A DNA stretch of 64,000 bases from JAKPAM01 sp047601745 (GCA_047601745.1 JASGIS010000001.1:4216001-4280000); one strand, 5' to 3'. Positions 35,008-44,329 are shown, numbered from the stretch's first letter. The notes: generated from the sequence alone by a model not told the origin. Numbers and translations are program-made.

Positions 35008-36105
35008 ATGAAACGCGCTGCGCTCTATAGCCGATCTGCTCCTCGGGACGTCCGGGCGCCGCCCGCCGCGGACCGGGCCGACACGGCGGCCGCGCGCGCA
35101 TCGGCGCCGGTCGGTGCCGAGGCCTTGCCGCCGCGTTCCGCTGCCGAGGTCGACCCCGTCGGCTGGGCTCGCTGGAAGGCGGTGACCGCGTCGTGGCGAC
35201 GGCATCCGGGCCGGGCCGGCTTCGCCGGCGGCCTGATGGCCGCGCTGGCCGTGCTCGTCGCGGTCGTCTGGGGGCATGGCCTGCGGCCGCCGCCGCCCGC
35301 GTTGACGCAGGACGACATCGACGCGGCCGTCATGCATACCGTGCAGAACCAGGTGTTGCCCGCGCAGACGGCGAGGGCGGCCGAGGCCGTTCGCCGTTCG
35401 GTCGTCAAGGTGCGCGGATTCCACGATGCCGCGAACGATGCGAAGACCGCGTCCGCGGCGCCCGGCCGCGGCGAAGACCCGAAACCCGGCGCCGCCAAGG
35501 GTGCGCCGGGCGGCGGTGAACCGGCCCGCCGCAAACCGGTCCCGATGGACCCGGCGCGTCCCGATCACAACAGCAACGTCGGTTCGGGCGTCGTCATCGT
35601 CGACACCGGCATCATCCTGACGAACCTGCACGTGGTGGCCGGTGCCCGGCGCCTGGTGGTCACGTTTTTCGACGGCCAGGAATCCGAGGCCGAGGTCGTC
35701 GGCGTGCAGCCGCAGAACGATCTGGCCGTCATTCGCGCGCGCACCGTGCCCGACGACCTGCCGGCCGCCACGCTGGGGTCGACGCAAGGGTTGCGGCCCG
35801 GCGATGCGGTGGTCGCGGTCGGGTTTCCGTTCGACATCGGCCCGTCGGTATCCGCCGGCGTCGTGTCGGGCCTGAACCGCGAGTTCCGCTCGCCCGAAGG
35901 CGAGCGGCAGCTCAGCGGCCTGATCCAGTTCGACGCGGCGGCCAACCCCGGCAACTCGGGCGGCCCGCTGGTGACGATGGCCGGCGACGTGGTCGGCATC
36001 GTCACCGCGATCCTGAACCCGACCGAGGCGCGCACCTTCATCGGCATCGGCTTCGCGGCGACGATCGAAAGCGCCGGCCAGGCCGTCGGCATGCCTCCGT
36101 TCTGA
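35008..36105 (+). CDS. Membrane-anchored trypsin-like serine protease without PDZ domain
   Basis: 365 residues from the ATG at 35008 (GGGGA upstream); an ATG at 34981 is the alternative. After a basic, Ala-rich tail comes one membrane span (GFAGGLMAALAVLVAVVWG), a Pro/Gly/Lys-rich linker, then an HtrA-like protease fold with catalytic H208 (TNLHVVAG), D238 (PQNDLAVI) and S317 (NPGNSGGPLVT). The protein ends soon after the protease domain, so no PDZ is present. It precedes moxR by 24 bp, suggesting a role in the same envelope system. Confidence 0.88.
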   Translation: MKRAALYSRSAPRDVRAPPAADRADTAAARASAPVGAEALPPRSAAEVDPVGWARWKAVTASWRRHPGRAGFAGGLMAALAVLVAVVWGHGLRPPPPALTQDDIDAAVMHTVQNQVLPAQTARAAEAVRRSVVKVRGFHDAANDAKTASAAPGRGEDPKPGAAKGAPGGGEPARRKPVPMDPARPDHNSNVGSGVVIVDTGIILTNLHVVAGARRLVVTFFDGQESEAEVVGVQPQNDLAVIRARTVPDDLPAATLGSTQGLRPGDAVVAVGFPFDIGPSVSAGVVSGLNREFRSPEGERQLSGLIQFDAAANPGNSGGPLVTMAGDVVGIVTAILNPTEARTFIGIGFAATIESAGQAVGMPPF

Positions 36106-36129
36106 TGACGCCCAGGGAGAATCCGCGAG

Positions 36130-37176
36130 ATGGATGACGATCGAGTGACCGAGCTGCCCGGCAGCGATCCGCCGCTGTCGGCGGCCGAATCGCATGCGCT
36201 GATGGAACGCGTGCTGTACGAAGTCAAGCGCGTCGTCGTCGGCCAGGATCATTTCCTCGAGCGCGTGCTGGTCGCGATCCTCGCGCAGGGGCATCTGCTG
36301 GTCGAGGGCGTGCCCGGGCTGGCCAAGACGCTGACCGTCAACACGCTGGCCCGGACGCTGCGCGGACAGTTCAGGCGGATCCAGTTCACGCCCGATCTGC
36401 TGCCCGCCGACCTGATCGGCACGCGCGTGTTCAACCAGCAATCGGGCGAGTTCGGCACGGTGCTCGGCCCGGTGTTCACGAACCTGCTGCTGGCCGACGA
36501 GATCAATCGCGCGCCGGCCAAGGTCCAGAGCGCGCTGCTCGAGGTCATGCAGGAGCGGCAGGTGACGATCGCCGGCCAGACGCACCGGGTGCCGGCGCCG
36601 TTCGTCGTGATGGCGACGCAGAACCCGATCGAGACCGAGGGCACTTACCCGCTGCCCGAGGCGCAGGTCGATCGCTTCATGATGAAGGTCCTCGTCGATT
36701 ACCCGAGCGAGGACGAGGAGTTCGTGATCGTGCAGCGCGTGACCGGGCCGTCGCCGCAGGCGATGCCGGTGGCCAGCACCGGCCAGTTGCTGACCTTGCA
36801 GGCGCAGTGCCGCAAGAACTTCGTCGACCCGGCGCTCGTGCAGTTCGCGGTTCGCGTGGTGGCCGCCACGCGCGAGCCGGGGCGTTTCGGGCTCGACGAT
36901 CTCGGCCGGTACCTGACGTTCGGCGCCAGTCCGCGCGCGACGATCAATCTGATCGAGGGCGCGCGGGCGCTGGCCTTCCTGCGCGGGCGCACGTACGTCT
37001 GGCCCGAGGACGTCGTCGACCTGGTGCCCGACGTGCTGCGCCATCGCCTCGTGCTGTCCTACGAGGCGCTGTCCGACGGCATGAGCGCCGACCGGATCGT
37101 GATGAGGATCCTGCAGGCGATCGCGGCGCCGGACAAACCGTTGGACAGCCATGTCCGGGTCGCGGCCGGCGCTTAG
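36130..37176 (+). CDS. MoxR-family AAA+ ATPase
   Basis: 348 residues. Walker A is GVPGLAKTLTVNTLA, Walker B LLLADEINRAPAKVQSALLEVMQERQVT, and sensor 1 VMATQNPIETEGTYPLPEAQ. The C-terminal lid includes TFGASPRATINLIEGARALAFLRGR. MoxR ATPases act as chaperones inserting cofactors or activating VWA proteins, and here it is followed by DUF58 and VWA genes, the classical arrangement. The DUF58 frame overlaps its end by 26 bp. Confidence 0.95.
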   Translation: MDDDRVTELPGSDPPLSAAESHALMERVLYEVKRVVVGQDHFLERVLVAILAQGHLLVEGVPGLAKTLTVNTLARTLRGQFRRIQFTPDLLPADLIGTRVFNQQSGEFGTVLGPVFTNLLLADEINRAPAKVQSALLEVMQERQVTIAGQTHRVPAPFVVMATQNPIETEGTYPLPEAQVDRFMMKVLVDYPSEDEEFVIVQRVTGPSPQAMPVASTGQLLTLQAQCRKNFVDPALVQFAVRVVAATREPGRFGLDDLGRYLTFGASPRATINLIEGARALAFLRGRTYVWPEDVVDLVPDVLRHRLVLSYEALSDGMSADRIVMRILQAIAAPDKPLDSHVRVAAGA

Positions 37177-38272
37177 CGTCGTCGGCCGCGCCGGCGCGCC
37201 GGCCGGCCGCACGTCGGCCGATCGCGCTGCGACCGATCGTGCGTCGACCGATCGCGCTTCCACGGATCGTGCGTCGACCGATCACGCGTCGGCCAGTCGT
37301 GCGTCGGCGGTGCTGCGGCGGATCGAATGGACGGTGCTGCGCCGCCTCGACGGCATCCTGCAGGGCGACTACCGGACGTTGTTTCGCGGGGCCGGCCTGG
37401 ACCTGGCGGACCTGCGCGAATACGTGGCGCACGATGACGTGCGCCACATCGACTGGAACGTCACCGCGCGGATGCGTACCCCGTACGTGCGCGAGTTCCA
37501 GGAGGACCGGGAGGTCGCGGCCTGGTTCCTGGTCGACCTGTCGGCGTCGGTCGACTTCGGTTCGTCGCCGGTGCGCAAGCGCGACGTGGCGATCGACCTG
37601 ACGGCCGCGCTCGCGCAGGCGCTGGCCCGCCACGGCAACCGCGTCGGCGCGCTGCTGTACGCGGGCGGCCGCGTCGACGTCGTGCCGGCGCGCGCCGGCC
37701 GGCGGCATCTGCTGTTCATCATCGACCGCATGCTGGCCGAGGCCGACACCCGGCAGGCCGAACCGGTCGGGCGCCGCGGCGGCTTCTGGCGGCGCCGGCG
37801 CGCCGCGTCGCCGCCGGCCGCCGTCTCGACGGATCTGCAGCGCCTGCTGACCCGCGCGCAGGCCGTCGTCGCGCGCCGCTCGGTGATGTTCGTGCTGTCC
37901 GATTTCATCAGCGAGCCGGGCTGGGAAAAGCCGCTGGCGGCGCTGGCCCGGCGCCACGAGGTCGTCGCGATCCACCTGCTCGATCCGCTGGAGGTCGCGC
38001 TGCCGGACCTGGGCCTGGTGGTGATGCAGGATGCCGAGTCGGGCGAGCAACTGTTCGTCGATACGCACGACGAGGCGTTTCGCCGGCGTTTCGCGCAGGC
38101 CGCCGCCGATCGCGACGAGGCGCTGGGGGCGGCGTTCGGACGGGCCGGGGTCGATGCGCTGGCGCTGTCGACCGACGAGCCGATCGACCAGGTGCTGCTG
38201 CGCTTCATCCGGCTGCGCAAGGCGCGGGCGCGCCTGGCCGGCGGCTCGGCCGTTCGAGGCGTCGTGCCATGA
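37151..38272 (+). CDS. DUF58 protein of the MoxR-VWA cluster
   Basis: 373 residues. The diagnostic DUF58 segment is GLDLADLREYVAHDDVRHIDWNVTARM, followed by a VWA-like fold (AAWFLVDLSASVDFGSS; VMFVLSDFISEPGW) with a degenerate MIDAS. Before it lie about 35 residues of TDRAS-type pentapeptides encoded by a 15-bp repeat; this tail is not part of the family. The start overlaps moxR and the end overlaps the next VWA gene by 4 bp, so all three are translationally coupled. An internal start after the repeat cannot be excluded. Confidence 0.85.
   Translation: MSGSRPALSVVGRAGAPAGRTSADRAATDRASTDRASTDRASTDHASASRASAVLRRIEWTVLRRLDGILQGDYRTLFRGAGLDLADLREYVAHDDVRHIDWNVTARMRTPYVREFQEDREVAAWFLVDLSASVDFGSSPVRKRDVAIDLTAALAQALARHGNRVGALLYAGGRVDVVPARAGRRHLLFIIDRMLAEADTRQAEPVGRRGGFWRRRRAASPPAAVSTDLQRLLTRAQAVVARRSVMFVLSDFISEPGWEKPLAALARRHEVVAIHLLDPLEVALPDLGLVVMQDAESGEQLFVDTHDEAFRRRFAQAAADRDEALGAAFGRAGVDALALSTDEPIDQVLLRFIRLRKARARLAGGSAVRGVVP
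37214..37303. repeat. 15-bp tandem repeat (6 units) in the start of the DUF58 gene
   Basis: Units such as TCGACCGATCGCGCT, GCGACCGATCGTGCG and TCGACCGATCACGCG follow each other in strict 15-bp phase, encoding SADRA-ATDRA-STDRA-STDRA-STDHA-SASRA near the N-terminus of the DUF58 protein. Confidence 0.85.
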
Positions 38273-39396
38273 TCGACGGGCTCGATCTGCGATCGTGGCA
38301 CCTGCCGGAGGCGATCGGCTTCGCGTGGCCGTCGCTGCTCTGGCTGCTGGCCGGCCTGCCGTTGCTGGCGCTCGCGTACCGGCGGCTCGTGCGCCGGGGT
38401 GCGGGCGCGCGCGGCGATGCGGCGCGGCCACGGCTGCCGATGACCGCCGGCCCGGCGAGCGGGCCGCGCGCCAAGGGCTCCGCGGGAGAGGGGCGGGCGG
38501 GCCGGATGGGCGCGGTGCGGCGTCATCTGCCGGCGGCGCTGATGGGGCTCGGGCTGGTGTCGCTGGTGATCGCGATCGCCCGGCCGCAGGCGGTCGTCGT
38601 ACTGCCGACGCGGCTGGAGACGGTGGTGCTGGCGCTGGACATGTCGGGCAGCATGCGTGCCGACGACGTCAAGCCGACGCGGCTGGCGGCCGCGCAGGCG
38701 GCCGCGAAGGCTTTCGTGGCCGATCAGCCGAGCCACGTGCGGGTCGGCGTGGTCGCGGTGGCGGGCACGGCGGCCGTCGTCCAGTCGCCGACGCACCAGC
38801 GCGACGATCTGATTCAGGCGATCGACCGGCTGCAGCCGCAGCGGGGCACGGCGCTGGGAGCGGGGCTGATCATCGCGCTGGCCACGTTGCTGCCCGACGC
38901 GAAGATCGACGTCGAGCGCGAGATCGACGAAGGCCGCGACGGCAACCGTTCGCGCGGTCCGGCCGAAGCCTCGCCGGAACCCGCGCCGGCGCCGGCGCTG
39001 AACGATTCGGCCGTTCTGATCCTGTTGTCGGACGGGGTCAGCAACACCGGTCCCGACGTCGCGACGGCGATCGCATTGGCCAGCCGGCACGGCGTCCGGA
39101 TCCATACCGTGGGCATCGGCACCGCCGAAGGGGCCAGCGTCAGCGCCGACGGCTGGTCGATGCGCGTCCGGCTCGACGAACAAGGGCTGCGGCAGATCGC
39201 CGACGCCACCGGCGCCGACTATTTCCACGTGGCCGATGCCGCGCAACTGAAGCGGATCTATCGCCGGATCGGTGCGCGCGTCGCGCTGCAGAAACAGACC
39301 CGCTCCGAGGTGACGGCGCTGTTCGCCGGCGCCGGGGCGTTGCTGGCGTCGATCGCCGCGCTGCTGTCGATGGCGCGCGCGAACCGGATCCTGTGA
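38269..39396 (+). CDS. VWA-domain membrane protein, BatA-like (copy 2)
   Basis: 375 residues. Membrane spans lie at the N-terminus (GFAWPSLLWLLAGLPLLALAY; ALMGLGLVSLVIAIARP) and near the C-terminus (ALFAGAGALLASIAALLSMA). The VWA domain has MIDAS DMSGSM in VVLALDMSGSMRADDVKPTR and VLILLSDGVSNTGPDV. It has an extra Ala/Pro-rich loop around residues 225-245. It shares with copy 1 the stretches RLAAAQ/AAKAFVAD and GTAAVVQ, so the two arose by duplication. Last gene of the moxR operon. Confidence 0.9.
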   Translation: MIDGLDLRSWHLPEAIGFAWPSLLWLLAGLPLLALAYRRLVRRGAGARGDAARPRLPMTAGPASGPRAKGSAGEGRAGRMGAVRRHLPAALMGLGLVSLVIAIARPQAVVVLPTRLETVVLALDMSGSMRADDVKPTRLAAAQAAAKAFVADQPSHVRVGVVAVAGTAAVVQSPTHQRDDLIQAIDRLQPQRGTALGAGLIIALATLLPDAKIDVEREIDEGRDGNRSRGPAEASPEPAPAPALNDSAVLILLSDGVSNTGPDVATAIALASRHGVRIHTVGIGTAEGASVSADGWSMRVRLDEQGLRQIADATGADYFHVADAAQLKRIYRRIGARVALQKQTRSEVTALFAGAGALLASIAALLSMARANRIL

Positions 39397-39581
39397 CGCG
39401 CGTGCCGCCGGCGCCGCGCCGGACGGCCGCGCGGCAACGCGGTCGCGGAGGTCGTGTACCGGGATCGACCGCCGGTCGGCTGGCATGAGGGGATTCGCGC
39501 CCGCGTCGTCGCACAATCGTCGAACGGCATCCCCGCGATGGTCCGATGTTTCCGTGGTTCGATTTTGGGTGGTTCGACGCG

Positions 39582-40373
39582 ATGCGCGGCTCGATACGTG
39601 CACTCCGCTTTCTCGACCGGCACGCAGCGATCCGCAGGGCAGGGCGCGCGTTGGCCGGATGGACCGTCGCGACCCTGGTTGCGGCGACGGGCGCCTGCTC
39701 CAGCGTCCCGTTCCACCGCTTTGCCGACGTCGCTCCACCGGCGCCGGACCAGGGGGATGTCTTCCTGTATCGGCTCGACGCTCGATGGGCGTCGAGCGAA
39801 GTCTTCGATGTCTTCGTCGACGACGTGCTCGTCGGCCGGCTGCCGAACGCGTCGGTGCTGTGGATGCGCCTGCATCCGGGCGCTCACCAGTTGAGCGTCG
39901 TGCCGGGGCCGACCCGGCAGCGCGCCGAAAGCCGGATCCGGGTCGACGCCGGGCAGCGCCACGTCCTGCAGTACGACTTCGCGACGCGGACGATGGCCAA
40001 CGACGCGTTCCTCGGTTCGGCGCTGCGCTGGCGTGCCGATCTGGCGCTCGACGATCTGCCCCGGACGCTGACGCTGCTCGGCGCGGCCTGCGATCCGGGC
40101 TGCCCGCTTCGGCCGCTGCGGGTCGGCAACCGGATTCCGATCGACGACGTCGAGGCGGTGCCGGGCCTCGATGCCGGTGGTCGCGCCGGCTATCGCGCGT
40201 GGCTGCGCAGGGCCCCGCCGCGCGCCTTCGTCGTCGCCGACGACGGCCGTTGGCATGCGAGCTGGGGATTCCGATCGGTCGAGCGGGCGATCCAGCAGTG
40301 CCGGGACGGCGGGTACGCGCCGTGCCGGTTGTATGCGGTCGATCATCGCGTGGTGTGGGAAACGCCCCACTGA
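39582..40373 (+). CDS. Putative lipoprotein, DUF2846-like
   Basis: 263 residues from the ATG at 39582 (GGGTGG upstream); an ATG at 39546 is the alternative. A hydrophobic N-terminal stretch (GWTVATLVAATGACSS) ends in a possible lipobox cysteine at residue 39, although the -3 residue is atypical. GDVFLYRLDARWASSEVFDVFVDD and VLWMRLHPGAHQLSVVPG resemble the DUF2846 beta-fold of surface-exposed lipoproteins. No function is known. It stands alone, 185 bp after the VWA gene and 169 bp before the next lipoprotein gene. Confidence 0.6.
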   Translation: MRGSIRALRFLDRHAAIRRAGRALAGWTVATLVAATGACSSVPFHRFADVAPPAPDQGDVFLYRLDARWASSEVFDVFVDDVLVGRLPNASVLWMRLHPGAHQLSVVPGPTRQRAESRIRVDAGQRHVLQYDFATRTMANDAFLGSALRWRADLALDDLPRTLTLLGAACDPGCPLRPLRVGNRIPIDDVEAVPGLDAGGRAGYRAWLRRAPPRAFVVADDGRWHASWGFRSVERAIQQCRDGGYAPCRLYAVDHRVVWETPH

Positions 40374-40542
40374 TCGGCGGGTGATGGCCGGTTCGCGGTT
40401 CTCGGCTCCGATGTCGGGATGCGATAATAGGTCCGACCACCGAGGGGTTCGGGATCCGCGCGTCGCGTCCTGGCCCGAAGTCCTTCTCACACCTGCGGCT
40501 AGTCTGCGGGCTGCCACTCGCCAGTCACGAGGGGTCGTTGTT

Positions 40543-41112
40543 TTGAGCAGATCTGCCGCCCGCGCACGGGGATGTCTCGCCCGCTGGAAGCCGGGGCTCG
40601 CCGTCGTGGCCGCCTGTCTCGCGCTGGTCGCTTGCGGCACGCCGCGGCCGCCGGCCATCTACAACAAGGAATCGTTCTCGGCGACCAGCGCGTTCTCGCG
40701 CGAATTCCCGGCGTCGGTACGGATGACGTGCGAGGCGGCCCGGCGGGCCCTGCTCAGCCAGGGATACGTGCTCAAGGATTCGCGGCCCGATCAGATCTCC
40801 GGCACCAAGCGCTTCCAGCCGAAGGACGCCACGTACACCGAGATCGAGTTCTACGTCGTCTGCACGCCGAGCAGTCCAAACGGCGAGCACACGATCGCGT
40901 TCGCCAACGCGATCCAGGGCTATTACGCGATGAAGAAGGCGCCGACGACGGCCAGCCTGGGACTGGCCGCGCTCGGTTCGCTGTCGGTGCCGGTCGGTTC
41001 GTCGGACGAGGCGCTGGTGCGCATCGGCGGCGAAACGATTCCGTCGACCGATTTCTACGAGCGCTTCTTCCTGCTGACCCAGCATTACCTGGCCAGCATC
41101 CCCGACTACTGA
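40543..41112 (+). CDS. Putative lipoprotein, DUF2242-like
   Basis: 189 residues with a TTG start, chosen because GAGGGG lies just upstream and the following residues form a lipoprotein signal (KPGLAVVAACLALVACGTPR). The mature part carries MTCEAARRALLSQGYVLKDSRPDQISGTKRFQPKDATYTEIEFYV, which resembles DUF2242 proteins of betaproteobacteria. Role unknown. A possible -10 box (GATAAT, 40423-40428) lies in the upstream gap. Confidence 0.65.
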   Translation: MSRSAARARGCLARWKPGLAVVAACLALVACGTPRPPAIYNKESFSATSAFSREFPASVRMTCEAARRALLSQGYVLKDSRPDQISGTKRFQPKDATYTEIEFYVVCTPSSPNGEHTIAFANAIQGYYAMKKAPTTASLGLAALGSLSVPVGSSDEALVRIGGETIPSTDFYERFFLLTQHYLASIPDY

Positions 41113-41239
41113 TCGCCGCCGCGAGGCCGGTCGCTCGGTACGTGCGAGACGATCGCCGGGCCCCGTCCGGGTCCGGTAACATTGCTGGCACACAATCACC
41201 GGATCGGCCCGCCGGGGCCGCCGTCCAGGAGACATCATC

Positions 41240-42562
41240 GTGATTCGATCGATCCGCTTTCGCGTGGCGGGACTGGCCGTCGCCGGCGCCGCCGCGCTCG
41301 TCGCCGGGCCGGCCTGGGCCCAGACCGAGATTCAGTGGTGGCACGCGATGACCGGCGCGCTCGGCGACCGGGTCGGCAGCTTCGCCGATCGCTTCAACAA
41401 GAGCCAGTCCGAATACCGGGTCGTGCCGGTGTTCAAGGGGTCGTATCCGGAGACCATGGCCGCGGCGATCGCCGCGTACCGGGCCGGCAACGCGCCGCAC
41501 ATCGTCCAGATCTTCGAGGTCGGCACCGCCACGATGATGTCGGCCAAGGGCGCGATCATCCCGGTCGAGAAGATGATGAAGGAGGTCGGCGAGCGCTTCG
41601 ACCGCAACGCGTACGTGCCGGCCGTGGCCGGCTACTACACGTCGCGCAAGGGCGAGATGCTGTCGTTCCCGTTCAACAGCTCGACGACGGTCTTCTACTA
41701 CAACCGCGACGCGCTGGCGAAGGCGGGCGTGGCGCGGCCGCCGGAGACCTGGCCCGAGGTCGCCGCCGCGGCGGCCAAGATCAAGGCGGCCGGCGCCACG
41801 CCGTGCGCGTTCACCACCGGCTGGCAGAGCTGGACGCAGATCGAGAGTTTCTCGGCCTGGCACAACGTGCCGATGGCCACGGCCAACAACGGGTTCGACT
41901 CCACGTCGGTCAAGCTGCTGGTCAATTCGCCGCTGCACGTGCGCCATATCGGCAACCTCGCGCAGTGGAGCAAGGACGGCCTGTTCAGCTACGGCGGCCG
42001 GCGCAACGAGCCCGAGGCCAAGTTCTATTCCGGCGAATGCGCGATGCTGACGTCCAGTTCGGCCGCGTACGCGAACATCAAGCGCAACGCCAAGTTCGCG
42101 TTCGGCATCGGCAAGCTGCCGTACTACAGCGACGTCGACGGTGCGCCGCAGAACACCGTCATCGGCGGCGCGAGCCTGTGGGTGATGGCGGGCCGCAAGC
42201 GCGACGAGTATCGCGGCGTCGCCCGGTTCTTCACGTTCCTGTCCTCGCCGCAGATCCAGGCCGAATGGCACCAGGAGACCGGCTACCTGCCGCTGACGCG
42301 CGCCGCTTATGAACTGACGCGCCAATCGGGCTTCTACGACAAGAACCCGGGCACCGACGTCGCCGTCGAGCAGATGATCGTCAAGACGACGGACAAGTCC
42401 CGCGGCATCCGGCTGGGCAACTTCGTGCAGATCCGCGACATCATCGACGAGGAGCTCGAAGGCGTGTGGGGCGGCAAGCAGGACGCCCGGACCGCGCTCG
42501 ACCGGATCGTCAAGCGCGGCAACGAACAGTTGAGCCGTTTCGAGCGCACGGCCAAGGACTGA
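41240..42562 (+). CDS. ugpB: UgpB-like glycerol-3-phosphate-type ABC substrate-binding protein
   Basis: 440 residues, GTG start with AGGAGAC upstream. A Sec signal ends at GPAWA-Q (about residue 27). TEIQWWHAMTGALGDRVGSFADRFNKSQSEYRVVPVFKGSYPETMAAAIAA is the UgpB N-terminal signature; FPFNSSTTVFYYNRDAL and GWQSWTQIESFSAWHNVPMAT are also conserved. In the family it binds sn-glycerol-3-phosphate or glycerophosphodiesters in the periplasm. Two permease genes follow, but no ATPase gene does. Exact ligand remains inferred. Confidence 0.9.
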   Translation: MIRSIRFRVAGLAVAGAAALVAGPAWAQTEIQWWHAMTGALGDRVGSFADRFNKSQSEYRVVPVFKGSYPETMAAAIAAYRAGNAPHIVQIFEVGTATMMSAKGAIIPVEKMMKEVGERFDRNAYVPAVAGYYTSRKGEMLSFPFNSSTTVFYYNRDALAKAGVARPPETWPEVAAAAAKIKAAGATPCAFTTGWQSWTQIESFSAWHNVPMATANNGFDSTSVKLLVNSPLHVRHIGNLAQWSKDGLFSYGGRRNEPEAKFYSGECAMLTSSSAAYANIKRNAKFAFGIGKLPYYSDVDGAPQNTVIGGASLWVMAGRKRDEYRGVARFFTFLSSPQIQAEWHQETGYLPLTRAAYELTRQSGFYDKNPGTDVAVEQMIVKTTDKSRGIRLGNFVQIRDIIDEELEGVWGGKQDARTALDRIVKRGNEQLSRFERTAKD

Positions 42563-42594
42563 GGATTTCCGAGTCGAAGCGGGAGGCCGCGCCG

Positions 42595-43482
42595 ATGGCG
42601 ATGGACAAGCGCGTCGTTTTCGCCGAACGCTGGCTGCCCTGGTGGCTGCTGCTGCCGCAGTTGCTGATCTCGGCGGTGTTCTTCTATTGGCCTGCCGTCC
42701 AGGCGCTCGTGCAATCGGTCTTCATCCAGGACGCATTCGGCACCTCGCTCGAATTCGTCGGCCTGGAGAACTTCGAGCGGCTGTTCGACGATCCGCTGTA
42801 CCGGCAATCGTTCGTCACGACCGCGGTGTTCTCGGTCTGCGTGACCGGGCTCGGACTGACGGCGAGCCTGCTGCTCGCGTATTTCGCCGACCGGCTGCGG
42901 CGCGGCGCTTACCTGTTCCGCACGTTGCTGATCTGGCCCTACGCGGTCGCGCCGGCGATCGCCGGCGTGCTGTGGATGTTCCTGTTCAATCCGACGCTCG
43001 GCGTGGTCACGCACTGGCTGCGCGCGTGGGGCATCGAATGGAACCACGTGATCGACGAGAACCAGGCGATGGCGCTGATCGTCATGGCCGCGGTCTGGAA
43101 GCAGATCAGCTACAACTTCGTGTTCTTCCTGGCCGGGCTGCAGGCGATTCCGCGCTCGCTGATCGAAGCGGCGGCGCTGGACGGCGCCGGCGCGTGGCGC
43201 ACGTTCCGCTCGGTGATCCTGCCGCTGCTGTCGCCGACCGCGTTCTTCCTGCTGGTCGTCAACGTCGTCTACGCGTTCTTCGACACGTTCGCGATCGTCG
43301 ACACCGCCACGCAGGGCGGGCCCGGCACCTCGACCAGCATCCTCGTCTACCGCGTCTATCACGAAGGGTTCAAGGCGCTGGACATCGGCGGTTCGGCCGC
43401 GCAGTCGGTCGTGCTGATGGCGATCGTCATCGCGTTGACCTTCATCCAGTTCCGCTACATCGAGCGCAAGGTCAACTACTGA
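42595..43482 (+). CDS. ugpA: UgpA-like ABC permease
   Basis: 295 residues from the ATG at 42595, preceded by GGGAGG. Six membrane spans, beginning LPWWLLLPQLLISAVFFYWPAVQAL, and the EAA loop SLIEAAALDGAGAWRTFRSVILPLL that contacts the ATPase. It begins 32 bp after ugpB and ends 1 bp before ugpE, so translation is coupled. Confidence 0.93.
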   Translation: MAMDKRVVFAERWLPWWLLLPQLLISAVFFYWPAVQALVQSVFIQDAFGTSLEFVGLENFERLFDDPLYRQSFVTTAVFSVCVTGLGLTASLLLAYFADRLRRGAYLFRTLLIWPYAVAPAIAGVLWMFLFNPTLGVVTHWLRAWGIEWNHVIDENQAMALIVMAAVWKQISYNFVFFLAGLQAIPRSLIEAAALDGAGAWRTFRSVILPLLSPTAFFLLVVNVVYAFFDTFAIVDTATQGGPGTSTSILVYRVYHEGFKALDIGGSAAQSVVLMAIVIALTFIQFRYIERKVNY

Positions 43483-43483
43483 C

Positions 43484-44329
43484 ATGGTCGGACGCAGCCG
43501 CCTGCTGGACATCGTCACCTACGTCGTGCTGACGCTGGGCGTGCTGGTCGTCGCGCTGCCGGTGTACGTGACCTTCATCGCGTCGACGCAGACGGCCGAG
43601 CAGGTGCAGAGCGCGCCGATGTCGCTGTGGCCGGGCAGCCATTTCATCGACAACTACCGGCAGGTGCTGTTCGCGGGCACCGACCTGTCCGGCCAGCCGG
43701 TCGGCCGCATGATGCTGAACAGCCTGGTGATGGCGCTGGCGATCGCGATCGGCAAGATCGTGATCTCGCTGCTGTCGGCGTTCGCGCTGATCTACTTCCG
43801 GTTCCGTTTCAAGGGGGTCGTGTTCTGGGCGATCTTCATCACGCTGATGCTGCCGGTCGAAGTGCGGATCATGCCGACGTACCAGGTCATCTCGGACCTG
43901 CGCCTGCTCGATTCGTATCTGGGCCTGACGCTGCCGCTGATGGCGTCGGCGACCGCCACGTTCCTGTTCCGGCAGTTCTTCATGACGGTGCCCGACGAAC
44001 TGGTCGAGGCGGCGCGGATCGACGGCGCGGGCCCGATGCGCTTCTTCTGGCATATCCTGCTGCCGCTGTCGCGAACCAGCATCGCCGCGCTGTTCGTCAT
44101 CCTGTTCGTCTACGGCTGGACGCAGTACCTGTGGCCGCTGCTGATCACGACGCAGGAATCGATGTATCCGGTCGTCGTCGGCATCCGCCGGATGATCACC
44201 GGCGGCGACGCGGCGACCGAGTGGAACCTGGTGATGGCGATCGCGATGCTGGCGATGCTGCCGCCGGTGCTGGTCGTGCTGCTGATGCAGCGCTGGTTCA
44301 TCCGGGGGCTGGTCGAATCCGATAAGTGA
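43484..44329 (+). CDS. ugpE: UgpE-like ABC permease
   Basis: 281 residues with six spans. The start LLDIVTYVVLTLGVLVVALPVYVTFIASTQTAEQVQS and the EAA loop ELVEAARIDGAGPMRFFWHILLPL are typical of UgpE. It is the last gene of this ABC unit; the expected UgpC ATPase is missing here, and the nearest candidate is the UgpC/MalK-type gene at 57322. Confidence 0.93.
   Translation: MVGRSRLLDIVTYVVLTLGVLVVALPVYVTFIASTQTAEQVQSAPMSLWPGSHFIDNYRQVLFAGTDLSGQPVGRMMLNSLVMALAIAIGKIVISLLSAFALIYFRFRFKGVVFWAIFITLMLPVEVRIMPTYQVISDLRLLDSYLGLTLPLMASATATFLFRQFFMTVPDELVEAARIDGAGPMRFFWHILLPLSRTSIAALFVILFVYGWTQYLWPLLITTQESMYPVVVGIRRMITGGDAATEWNLVMAIAMLAMLPPVLVVLLMQRWFIRGLVESDK

Noticed and set aside
41113..41239. LacI-type operator before the first ugp operon
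   Set aside because: The nearest sequence (GGTAACATTGCTGGCA) lacks the TGGTAGCG half-site, so this operon is not assigned to the regulon.
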